Assembly (NCBI RefSeq): GCF_958295425.1
Contig: NC_081135.1
Location: forward strand, 21,894,180-21,958,179
DNA length: 64,000 bases
Direction of reading: 5' to 3'
DNA from: Solea solea
Lineage: Eukaryota; Chordata; Actinopteri; Pleuronectiformes; Soleidae
A model generated the notes under the pieces. The model saw only the letters and a program-made list of their open reading frames with translations. It was not told where the DNA came from and made no database searches. This document shows positions 61,201-64,000 of the stretch, piece after piece. Both the position numbers and the translations under genes were made by a program. Every line of letters starts with the position of its first letter. Positions within the stretch are counted from its first letter, which is position 1.

Positions 61201-63970
61201 ATCTATACACAATTCCTAAAGATGTCAAACATTAAGAATACATTTAAACCGAGGAGAGAGAGGATATCCCACAGAATCAAATATCTAATAATAATATAAT
61301 ATTAAAATATAATTACCTTACTGTCAAGTTTTTTTATACATCTAGACTGGTATCCAGCCTTCAGAGGACTTTTTTCACTAGTTAGTCACAAATGAAGAAG
61401 ACTCTTCAGCATAACTCATGAAAGTCCAGTTGCCTACAGCTGACTGGAACCTCCACAGATGTGCTTTAGCATAGGTTGTCAATGTCCATTAGTCTAAAGC
61501 TAAGTTTGTTCCTCTCAGTTTTAATGTTTTTAATACTGATTATTATTGTGTCTCATAAGAAGAAGGGAACGCGTGTCTTGACTGAGGGTTCCTCCCTATT
61601 TTTCTACTCTCACAGGGTCTGACAGGCCAACCAGGATTTCCGGGAATACCAGGAGAGAAGGGACAGAAGGGTGGTGAAGGAATGCCTGGCAAACCAGGAC
61701 TGCAGGGATCCAGCGGAGAAAAAGGAACCCTTGGATATCCAGGTCAGATTTCACTGGATTTGTTTTCAAGCAGGAATATTGGTGTAGTAATCACAGGAGT
61801 TCTCATTGTGGCGTTAATGTTGTACAGGTCAGCCAGGTAGACCAGGTGAGAAGGGGACTCCTGGGATTCCTGGCTCTGCAGGAGAACCTGGTCATGATGG
61901 CCGGCCTGGTGAGTAACAGAAATATATTTTTTTTATATATAAGATCAAAAAGAGGCGGTGTATTGGTGAGCACTCTCACGACCCAGTCGGAACAAGGGAC
62001 TTTGTGCATAGAGTTTGTATGATCTCTCCATGTGTGCGTGGGTCCTCCCACAGTCCAAAAACATGCAATATTAGGTCAAACTGAGCCGTAGGTGAGAGAG
62101 TGGATGGTTGCTTGACTCTATGTGTGGCCCTGTGATGGACTGGCAGTAGAAGATGGATGATCAAAAACCAGTCTGATGTCTCTGGACTTCTTACAACAAG
62201 TAACGAATGTCTCAAAGTATTTAAAGGAGTCCCAACATATGTTCAAAACACAGATATACGAGCTGTGCTAAGGACACACTAATTGGAGCCAACAGCTTAA
62301 ATTTAAACTAATAAGTAAACCACGAAGAAATCGCAGGAGTTAATTTCTATGGATTATTTGTAGAAATTTCAAGATCATCTTCCATGTTTTTCAGGAATCA
62401 GATTCACCTGTACCGAGCAACTGCTGGAAATAATGTGTGCATCTAGCAGCCTATTACACACTAACACATAGTGTGTGAACTCTGTCTCTTCCAGGTGAAG
62501 GTGGCTTGCAGGGAACTCCGGGTCCCCCTGGAGAGAAGGGAGAGCCTGGATTGGACGGCATTCCTGGATCCTCTGGGGAGAGAGGCGACGCAGGTTAGTG
62601 TAAGAGGATGTGGCAGGAGATTAAACTGCTGGAATTTGCTTCTCAATAAGCTGTTCTTCACATATTAATGTGCTTTTAATCAAACGTGTTTTGAAATACT
62701 AAGGAAGAAACACTCTTAGCAGTGTCATTACCCAGCATGAAGGGCTGAGAGGCAAAATGATCCCATCCTATAGACTATAGAATTATTGTTTTATTTATTT
62801 ACCAAAAGAGATCCCAAATGTATTTTATTCAACAAGCTTTTTAGTTTTTGAACTCATGCAATTCCAATTTCCTTTAAAACATCCTACAAGGTCACTCTGG
62901 ACAGGGACCCTAAATGAACCTCTATCCACAACCTCTGAATTGCAATCACATTTTTTATTGCTTTTCTGAAGGGCTTTTTGGAACATAATTATCTAAAAGA
63001 ATAATAAAAGCTACAGCATTCAGTGATGGAGCAGAATGAGTTTAAACATCTACAGCTAGATCTGTGTGACTCCAAGTTAATCAGATTTAAACATAGCAGA
63101 CCCATCACTGAAAATCTAAACATTAAATAAAATTAATTGAGTCTTTTAATCTGTCTCCCTCTCTCTCTCTCTCTTTCTCTCTCAAGGTTTACCTGGCCGA
63201 GGTTTCGCTGGGCCACCTGGATCTCTTGGTAGCAAAGGTGAGAGCCCTTCTATTGCTGCTTCATATTACTCATCTATTTTTGAATGCTAAACAGAGTTCC
63301 ATTGTGTGACATTTTTTATTTCCATTTCCAGGTGACAAAGGCATCCCTGGCTTCCCTGGCACTCCAGGTCAACCAGGTGTCCCTGGTATCAAAGGGGACA
63401 AGGGATTTACAGGCCCACTGGGACCACAGGGTGAGCCAGGAGAGATAGGACTCCCAGGTATCTCTCTAGAGGGTCCCAAAGGAGACAGGGGAGCGACAGG
63501 ACAACCCGGAGAAGCAGGTAATATATGATATCAATTTACTTTGCACGTGCGGACCTGCTGCAGGACCGCTGTCACAAAAGACATTGTATTTAATTTTTAA
63601 AGGGGTTTGTTTTGTGTCTGTGTGGAACAGGAGCCACAGGATCACCAGGACCTGGTGGTGTGCCGGGCAGATTTGGAGAAAAGGGAGATAAAGGAGATCA
63701 GGGTCTGCCTGGTTTCCAGGGAGAGACAGGACAGAAGGGTGACCCTGGATCTCCTGGATTTCTTGTATGTCTCAAGGCTGTTCTTCATCAGCGTAACACT
63801 AATCTGATGCATCAAGAGTGAGATTTGCTTTAATGCTGCACATATTGACATTATGTTGCTTTGCGTGTGTGTGTGCGTGTGTGTGTGTGTTTTCTAGGGA
63901 CAAGCTGGTCTTCCAGGTGTTGATGGACAGAAGGGAGAAAGAGGTTTACAGGGTGTCCCTGGCTTTCCAG
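30551..63970 (+). CDS. col4a1: col4a1, collagen alpha-1(IV) chain, 5' part (44 exons, runs off right edge)
   Basis: Type IV collagen alpha-1 chain, a secreted basement-membrane protein that trimerises with alpha-2(IV). Forty-four exons join in one open frame of 1,291 codons: signal peptide (about residues 1-26), 7S segment with four Cys (28, 32, 35, 37), then a long Gly-X-Y helix with many short interruptions. The N-glycosylation site Asn122-Gly-Thr sits after Cys121, as in the 7S domain of alpha-1. Identity as alpha-1 rather than alpha-5 rests on segments such as [10 protein letters not shown] (exon 3), LDMPGP (exon 32), [11 protein letters not shown] (exon 33) and NKVDM (exon 34), which fit human alpha-1 as I recall it better than alpha-5. 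Exons 2-18 start with a whole codon, and most later exons start inside a split Gly codon, as in mammalian COL4A1. The C-terminal helix and NC1 domain (about 375 residues by human length) lie outside the window. Confidence 0.96.
31166..31225 (+). repeat. Compound (GT)n(GA)n microsatellite
   Basis: About sixteen GT units followed directly by about thirteen GA units, 540 bp downstream of col4a1 exon 1. Confidence 0.95.
33772..33799 (+). repeat. (GGA)n microsatellite
   Basis: About nine GGA units in col4a1 intron 1. Confidence 0.92.
35826..36210. mobile_element. Foldback MITE, long inverted arms
   Basis: 385 bp. The left arm (about 35826-35965) and right arm (about 36089-36210) are inverted copies: ACTAGAATAGGGGTAGTA in the left is answered by TACTACCCCTATTCTAGT in the right. 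The whole could fold into a long stem. No coding frame. Confidence 0.85.
37663..38013. mobile_element. hAT-like MITE with exact 8-bp target duplication
   Basis: 351 bp with ends TAGAGCTGAA and TTCAGCTCTA (perfect inverted repeat of 10 bp) and the direct repeat GTTCCATA at 37655-37662 and 38014-38021. An 8-bp duplication and TAG ends are typical of hAT elements. The interior has several ATTAATCGAT motifs and no transposase. Confidence 0.9.
40122..40306 (+). mobile_element. SINE fragment, diverged
   Basis: Body and 3' part of the same SINE family, ending in GGTGTACCCTGCC and GCCCTATGTCAGCA. The tRNA-like head is absent. Confidence 0.75.
41557..41945 (-). mobile_element. Full-length tRNA-derived SINE with 12-bp target duplication
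   Basis: Minus-strand element. Its head, at the high-coordinate end, has pol III box A-like GTGTAGTGGTTAGCAC and box B GGTTCGAGCCC, then a unique body (GTTTGCATGTTCTCC, CCAAAAACATGCAATG) and a tail of GACT repeats. It is flanked by the direct repeat TCATTTCTAATG at 41545-41556 and 41946-41957. This is the reference copy for the family in the window; similar elements are common in teleost genomes. Confidence 0.92.
43676..43790 (+). mobile_element. Possible MITE fragment
   Basis: TTAAAGGTCTAGTATGTAGG at the left resembles the terminal repeat of the type seen at 13178. A matching right end was not found, so this is a tentative fragment. Confidence 0.35.
48039..48052 (+). repeat. Poly-C run
   Basis: Fourteen consecutive C residues in col4a1 intron 1, about 440 bp before exon 2. 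Length may be uncertain in the assembly. Confidence 0.9.
48490..48543 (+). CDS. col4a1: col4a1 exon 2: 7S cysteine cluster
   Basis: Residues 27-44, [18 protein letters not shown], flanked by a CTCCTCAG acceptor and GTGAGG donor. The four Cys match the 7S N-terminus of alpha-1(IV), which forms disulphide links between four trimers. It is separated from exon 1 by a 17.9-kb intron. Confidence 0.95.
48544..50564 (+). other. col4a1 intron 2 (2.0 kb)
   Basis: AT-rich intron between the 7S Cys exon and the first helix exon. No clear repeat or exon was recognised in it. Confidence 0.75.
50565..50654 (+). CDS. col4a1: col4a1 exon 3: 7S helix
   Basis: Residues 45-74, unbroken Gly-X-Y starting [10 protein letters not shown] and containing GFPGM, close to human alpha-1. 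Acceptor CTCAG, donor GTTAGT; 90 nt, whole codons. Confidence 0.96.
50750..50794 (+). CDS. col4a1: col4a1 exon 4: 7S helix with RGD
   Basis: Residues 75-89, [15 protein letters not shown], 45 nt between TTCTTAG and GTAAGT. Contains an Arg-Gly-Asp at 77-79. Confidence 0.95.
50811..50835 (+). repeat. (ATATG)n pentanucleotide repeat
   Basis: About five ATATG units in the short intron between exons 4 and 5. Confidence 0.9.
50915..50959 (+). CDS. col4a1: col4a1 exon 5: helix
   Basis: Residues 90-104, [15 protein letters not shown], 45 nt between TTGCAG and GTAAGT. Matches the GYPGNPGLP segment of human alpha-1 closely. Confidence 0.95.
50960..51465 (+). other. col4a1 intron 5
   Basis: 506-bp AT-rich intron; nothing further recognised. 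Confidence 0.8.
51466..51528 (+). CDS. col4a1: col4a1 exon 6: 7S N-glycosylation site
   Basis: Residues 105-125, ending GIPGCNGTK. Cys121 and the sequon Asn122-Gly-Thr are conserved features of the type IV 7S domain. 63 nt between CTTAG and GTAAGC. Confidence 0.96.
51593..51609 (+). repeat. (TG)n next to the exon 7 acceptor
   Basis: Eight TG units ending nine bases before exon 7, in the pyrimidine-tract zone. Confidence 0.9.
51619..51672 (+). CDS. col4a1: col4a1 exon 7: helix
   Basis: Residues 126-143, [18 protein letters not shown], 54 nt. The acceptor TTTCAG follows a short TG microsatellite (51593-51609) that takes the place of part of the pyrimidine tract. Confidence 0.95.
51854..51880 (+). 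CDS. col4a1: col4a1 exon 8: helix micro-exon
   Basis: Residues 144-152, GTPGIHGMK, only 27 nt, between TTTTCAG and GTTAGT. Frame, Gly periodicity and match to GLPGMK of human alpha-1 support it. Confidence 0.93.
51967..52041 (+). CDS. col4a1: col4a1 exon 9: first long helix interruption
   Basis: Residues 153-177. Starts [20 protein letters not shown], an interruption followed by helix, parallel to the human alpha-1 segment with HVP and LKGERGFPG. 75 nt between TTACAG and GTACGT. Confidence 0.95.
52164..52226 (+). CDS. col4a1: col4a1 exon 10: helix
   Basis: Residues 178-198, Gly-X-Y starting [16 protein letters not shown], 63 nt between TTGCAG and GTGAGC. Confidence 0.95.
52453..52488 (+). 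CDS. col4a1: col4a1 exon 11: helix
   Basis: Residues 199-210, [12 protein letters not shown], 36 nt between TTGACAG and GTATGA. Confidence 0.94.
52587..52625 (+). CDS. col4a1: col4a1 exon 12: interruption
   Basis: Residues 211-223, [13 protein letters not shown], 39 nt between CCGCAG and GTGAGA. The LAFVSEK stretch breaks the triplet repeat where human alpha-1 has an LSFQGPKGDK interruption. Confidence 0.92.
52626..53182 (+). other. col4a1 intron 12
   Basis: 557-bp AT-rich intron between exons 12 and 13; no repeat recognised. Confidence 0.8.
53183..53272 (+). CDS. col4a1: col4a1 exon 13: helix then interruption
   Basis: Residues 224-253: [15 protein letters not shown], then the non-triplet stretch [15 protein letters not shown]. 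90 nt between CTGCAG and GTATTC. Human alpha-1 also has an interruption here. Confidence 0.93.
53416..53451 (+). CDS. col4a1: col4a1 exon 14: helix
   Basis: Residues 254-265, [12 protein letters not shown], 36 nt. Acceptor TTTGTAG; the donor is the weaker GTCTGT. Confidence 0.92.
53568..53627 (+). CDS. col4a1: col4a1 exon 15: interruption with a Cys
   Basis: Residues 266-285, beginning [15 protein letters not shown]. The interruption contains Cys268, which I do not recall at the matching place in human alpha-1. 60 nt between TTTCCAG and GTAAGG. Confidence 0.92.
53786..53821 (+). CDS. col4a1: col4a1 exon 16: helix
   Basis: Residues 286-297, [12 protein letters not shown], similar to GKPGKDGDKG of human alpha-1. 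36 nt between CTTTAG and GTAACC. Confidence 0.94.
53903..53947 (+). CDS. col4a1: col4a1 exon 17: helix
   Basis: Residues 298-312, [15 protein letters not shown], 45 nt. The acceptor GCGCAG has a weak pyrimidine tract; donor GTAATT. Confidence 0.93.
54049..54081 (+). CDS. col4a1: col4a1 exon 18: helix
   Basis: Residues 313-323, [11 protein letters not shown], 33 nt between TTGTTCAG and GTAAGT. Last of the run of exons that begin with a complete Gly codon. Confidence 0.94.
54082..54794 (+). other. col4a1 intron 18
   Basis: 713-bp intron at the point where exon phase changes. No repeat with recognisable ends. Confidence 0.8.
54795..54864 (+). CDS. col4a1: col4a1 exon 19: interruption, helix, phase change
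   Basis: Residues 324-346 plus the first base of Gly347. Opens with the non-Gly stretch DTGASTRPG and returns to helix. 70 nt; ends in phase 1, so following exons start inside a Gly codon, the pattern known for mammalian COL4A1. Confidence 0.94.
54983..55018 (+). CDS. col4a1: col4a1 exon 20: helix
   Basis: Gly347 to Pro358 ([12 protein letters not shown]) plus one base, 36 nt. Acceptor GGTAG is weak; donor GTAAAT. Confidence 0.92.
55130..55276 (+). CDS. col4a1: col4a1 exon 21: charged helix
   Basis: Gly359-Pro407 plus one base, 147 nt. Starts [15 protein letters not shown] and ends in a Pro-rich triplet run, with a short break at ESLAGPPG. Between CTTCAG and GTATGT. Confidence 0.95.
55387..55470 (+). 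CDS. col4a1: col4a1 exon 22: interruption with conserved Cys
   Basis: Ile408-Lys435 plus one base. [17 protein letters not shown] contains Cys413, parallel to the IVEC-QPGPPG interruption of human alpha-1. 84 nt between TGACAG and GTAACA. Confidence 0.95.
55607..55690 (+). CDS. col4a1: col4a1 exon 23: RGD beside a two-Cys interruption
   Basis: Gly436-His463 plus one base. [16 protein letters not shown] carries RGD at 438-440 and Cys442/Cys445, at the place of the conserved CLIC pair of human alpha-1. 84 nt between ACTAG and GTAAGT. Confidence 0.95.
55691..56053 (+). other. col4a1 intron 23
   Basis: 363-bp intron; nothing further recognised. Confidence 0.8.
56054..56124 (+). CDS. col4a1: col4a1 exon 24: helix
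   Basis: Gly464-Pro487, 71 nt between TGGCAG and GTGAGT, starting [15 protein letters not shown] after the split Gly. Ends on a complete codon. Confidence 0.94.
56214..56405 (+). CDS. col4a1: col4a1 exon 25: long helix exon with interruption
   Basis: Residues 488-551, 192 nt. Helix, the interruption [14 protein letters not shown], then helix ending PGLKGEP. This parallels the human alpha-1 segment with GEFYFDLRLKGDKG. Between CTGCAG and GTAAGT. Confidence 0.96.
56593..56761 (+). CDS. col4a1: col4a1 exon 26: helix
   Basis: Residues 552-607 plus one base, 169 nt. Begins [14 protein letters not shown], so the exon junction falls in a short interruption; also has a GVGQPG break. Acceptor TTTTAG; donor GTAGGA is weak. 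Confidence 0.94.
56787..57146. mobile_element. hAT-like MITE in col4a1 intron 26
   Basis: 360 bp with ends TAGTGCTGGGCGGTAT and ATACTGTCGAGCACTA (inverted, about 13 of 16 matching). Flanks ACAGATAC and ACAGAAAG may be a worn 8-bp duplication. No coding capacity. Confidence 0.75.
57265..57357 (+). CDS. col4a1: col4a1 exon 27: helix
   Basis: Gly608-Pro638 plus one base, 93 nt. [17 protein letters not shown] has one interruption. Between CACCAG and GTGAGC. The preceding intron holds a hAT-like element. Confidence 0.94.
57358..57778 (+). other. col4a1 intron 27
   Basis: 421-bp intron; nothing further recognised. Confidence 0.8.
57779..57883 (+). CDS. col4a1: col4a1 exon 28: helix
   Basis: Gly639-Lys673 plus one base, 105 nt between TTGCAG and GTATGC. 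Contains [14 protein letters not shown], matching [14 protein letters not shown] of human alpha-1. Confidence 0.96.
58028..58125 (+). CDS. col4a1: col4a1 exon 29: helix
   Basis: Gly674-Lys706, 98 nt between TTTTTAG and GTGTGT. Starts [16 protein letters not shown] and ends on a complete codon. Confidence 0.95.
58227..58377 (+). CDS. col4a1: col4a1 exon 30: helix
   Basis: Residues 707-756 plus one base, 151 nt between TTACAG and [18 protein letters not shown] and [13 protein letters not shown] match the human GEKGSIGVPGVPG region. Confidence 0.96.
58484..58597 (+). CDS. col4a1: col4a1 exon 31: helix
   Basis: Gly757-Ala794 plus one base, 114 nt between AATTAG and GTGAGT. Contains the break [12 protein letters not shown]. 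Confidence 0.95.
58656..58840. mobile_element. hAT-like MITE in col4a1 intron 31
   Basis: 185 bp, ends CAGTGGTTCTCAA and TTTGAGAAGTACTG, with the exact direct repeat ATCTATAT at 58648-58655 and 58841-58848. CAG-type ends plus an 8-bp duplication point to the hAT superfamily. It is too short to code. Confidence 0.9.
58920..59087 (+). CDS. col4a1: col4a1 exon 32: helix with LDMPGP
   Basis: Gly795-Gln850 plus one base, 168 nt. Contains [12 protein letters not shown], one of the segments diagnostic of alpha-1 against alpha-5. Between GAACAG and GTGAGC. Confidence 0.96.
59088..59940 (+). other. col4a1 intron 32
   Basis: 853-bp AT-rich intron; no exon or bounded repeat was recognised. Confidence 0.8.
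59941..60030 (+). CDS. col4a1: col4a1 exon 33: helix, [11 protein letters not shown]
   Basis: Gly851-Arg880 plus one base, 90 nt. The stretch [11 protein letters not shown] is identical to human alpha-1 as I recall it, whereas alpha-5 has MGMMGPPG. Between TGCTAG and GTGAGG. Confidence 0.97.
60135..60287 (+). CDS. col4a1: col4a1 exon 34: helix and NKVDM interruption
   Basis: Gly881-Lys931 plus one base, 153 nt. The interruption [15 protein letters not shown] mirrors MDKVDMGSMKG of human alpha-1. Between CTCAG and GTAGAA. Confidence 0.97.
60410..60508 (+). CDS. col4a1: col4a1 exon 35: helix
   Basis: Gly932-Pro964 plus one base, 99 nt between GTCAG and [22 protein letters not shown] fits the human GVPGKDGQAG region. 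Confidence 0.95.
60673..60762 (+). CDS. col4a1: col4a1 exon 36: helix
   Basis: Gly965-Pro994 plus one base, 90 nt between CCTTAG and GTAAAG. Starts [16 protein letters not shown]. Confidence 0.95.
60930..61069 (+). CDS. col4a1: col4a1 exon 37: helix
   Basis: Gly995-Lys1041, 140 nt between GTGCAG and GTAACC. Contains the break [14 protein letters not shown], at the place of GIGIPGLRGEKG in human alpha-1. Ends on a complete codon. Confidence 0.95.
61070..61615 (+). other. col4a1 intron 37
   Basis: 546-bp AT-rich intron; nothing further recognised. Confidence 0.8.
61616..61742 (+). CDS. col4a1: col4a1 exon 38: helix
   Basis: Residues 1042-1083 plus one base, 127 nt. Starts [16 protein letters not shown]. 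Acceptor TCACAG; donor GTCAGA is non-optimal. Confidence 0.94.
61828..61908 (+). CDS. col4a1: col4a1 exon 39: helix
   Basis: Gly1084-Pro1110 plus one base, 81 nt between GTACAG and GTGAGT. Starts [16 protein letters not shown]. Confidence 0.95.
61952..62160 (+). mobile_element. Diverged SINE in col4a1 intron 39
   Basis: Contains a decayed box A (GGTGTATTGGTGAGCACTC), CCACAGTCCAAAAACATGC and TGGCCCTGTGATGGACTGG, all landmarks of the SINE family. Box B is lost. It lies in the sense orientation, well away from both splice sites. Confidence 0.8.
62495..62593 (+). CDS. col4a1: col4a1 exon 40: helix with RGD
   Basis: Gly1111-Ala1143 plus one base, 99 nt between TTCCAG and GTTAGT. Ends GERGDAG with RGD at 1140-1142. 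Confidence 0.95.
62594..63186 (+). other. col4a1 intron 40
   Basis: 593-bp intron ending in a CT microsatellite that forms the acceptor pyrimidine tract of exon 41. Confidence 0.8.
63154..63185 (+). repeat. (CT)n forming the exon 41 pyrimidine tract
   Basis: CT-rich array that ends at the CAAG acceptor of exon 41 and supplies its whole pyrimidine tract. Confidence 0.93.
63187..63237 (+). CDS. col4a1: col4a1 exon 41: short helix exon
   Basis: Gly1144-Lys1160 plus one base, 51 nt. [12 protein letters not shown] matches GLPGRGFPGFPG of human alpha-1. The acceptor is CAAG (AAG, less common than CAG) directly after a CT microsatellite; donor GTGAGA. Confidence 0.94.
63332..63517 (+). CDS. col4a1: col4a1 exon 42: long helix exon
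   Basis: Gly1161-Ala1222 plus one base, 186 nt between TTCCAG and GTAATA. The interruption [11 protein letters not shown] stands where human alpha-1 has [11 protein letters not shown]. Confidence 0.96.
63631..63764 (+). CDS. col4a1: col4a1 exon 43: helix
   Basis: Gly1223-Leu1267, 134 nt between GAACAG and GTATGT. Contains [16 protein letters not shown] and ends on a complete codon. Confidence 0.95.
63863..63890 (+). repeat. (GT)n next to the exon 44 acceptor
   Basis: About fourteen GT units with one GC interruption, seven bases before exon 44. Confidence 0.92.
63898..63970 (+). CDS. col4a1: col4a1 exon 44: helix, last exon in window
   Basis: Residues 1268-1291 plus one base, 73 nt. Starts [16 protein letters not shown]. 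The acceptor TTTCTAG follows a GT microsatellite; donor GTATGT. The gene continues past the right edge. Confidence 0.95.
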
Positions 63971-64000
63971 GTATGTATACTTTATATCTGTATGTGCGTG

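Noticed and set aside
30551..63970. Assignment as col4a5 (with col4a6 as divergent partner)
   Set aside because: That pair is also head to head and the 7S exon at 7739 shares CFPEKGAR with alpha-6. But [17 protein letters not shown] and NKVDM fit alpha-1 and not alpha-5, and GGRDCSGGC fits alpha-2.
1..64000. CRISPR arrays, operons, riboswitches, bacterial promoters, viral genes
   Set aside because: None seen. Intron structure, SINEs and microsatellites show vertebrate nuclear DNA, and the only spaced repeats are transposable elements and microsatellites.

Overview
The window is vertebrate nuclear DNA, most likely from a ray-finned (teleost) fish. It has split genes with GT-AG introns, many microsatellites, tRNA-derived SINEs of a kind common in fish, and many small non-autonomous DNA transposons. 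No bacterial, viral, rRNA or CRISPR feature was seen. No unknown system was found. The centre of interest is a type IV collagen gene pair arranged head to head.

The + strand carries the 5' three quarters of a col4a1 orthologue, from the start codon at 30551 to the right edge. I could trace 44 coding exons by reading frame, Gly-X-Y periodicity and splice sites. They give 1,291 codons in one unbroken frame; human alpha-1(IV) has 1,669 residues, so the missing end should hold the last part of the helix and the NC1 domain. The minus strand carries the start of a col4a2 orthologue. Two tiny exons at 29606-29778 hold the start codon and signal peptide, and one 7S exon lies at 7739-7819, 21.8 kb further on. 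The two start codons are 772 bp apart and face away from each other. This is the conserved vertebrate COL4A1/COL4A2 arrangement, in which the two chains share a bidirectional promoter and assemble as alpha1-alpha1-alpha2 trimers in basement membranes.

Layout: 1-7738 is col4a2 intron 3 (next exon not seen); 7739-7819 col4a2 exon 3; 7820-29605 col4a2 intron 2; 29606-30550 col4a2 exons 2 and 1 plus the shared 5' region; 30551-30628 col4a1 exon 1; 30629-48489 col4a1 intron 1; 48490-63970 col4a1 exons 2-44 with mostly short introns; 63971-64000 start of intron 44.

The non-coding 70 percent is rich in mobile elements: about seven copies of one tRNA-derived SINE, hAT-like elements with 8-bp target duplications, a TTAA-flanked element, foldback elements, a MITE nested in a SINE, and two perfect palindromes. 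Repeat identities come from terminal repeats, target duplications and copies within the window, not from a database search.
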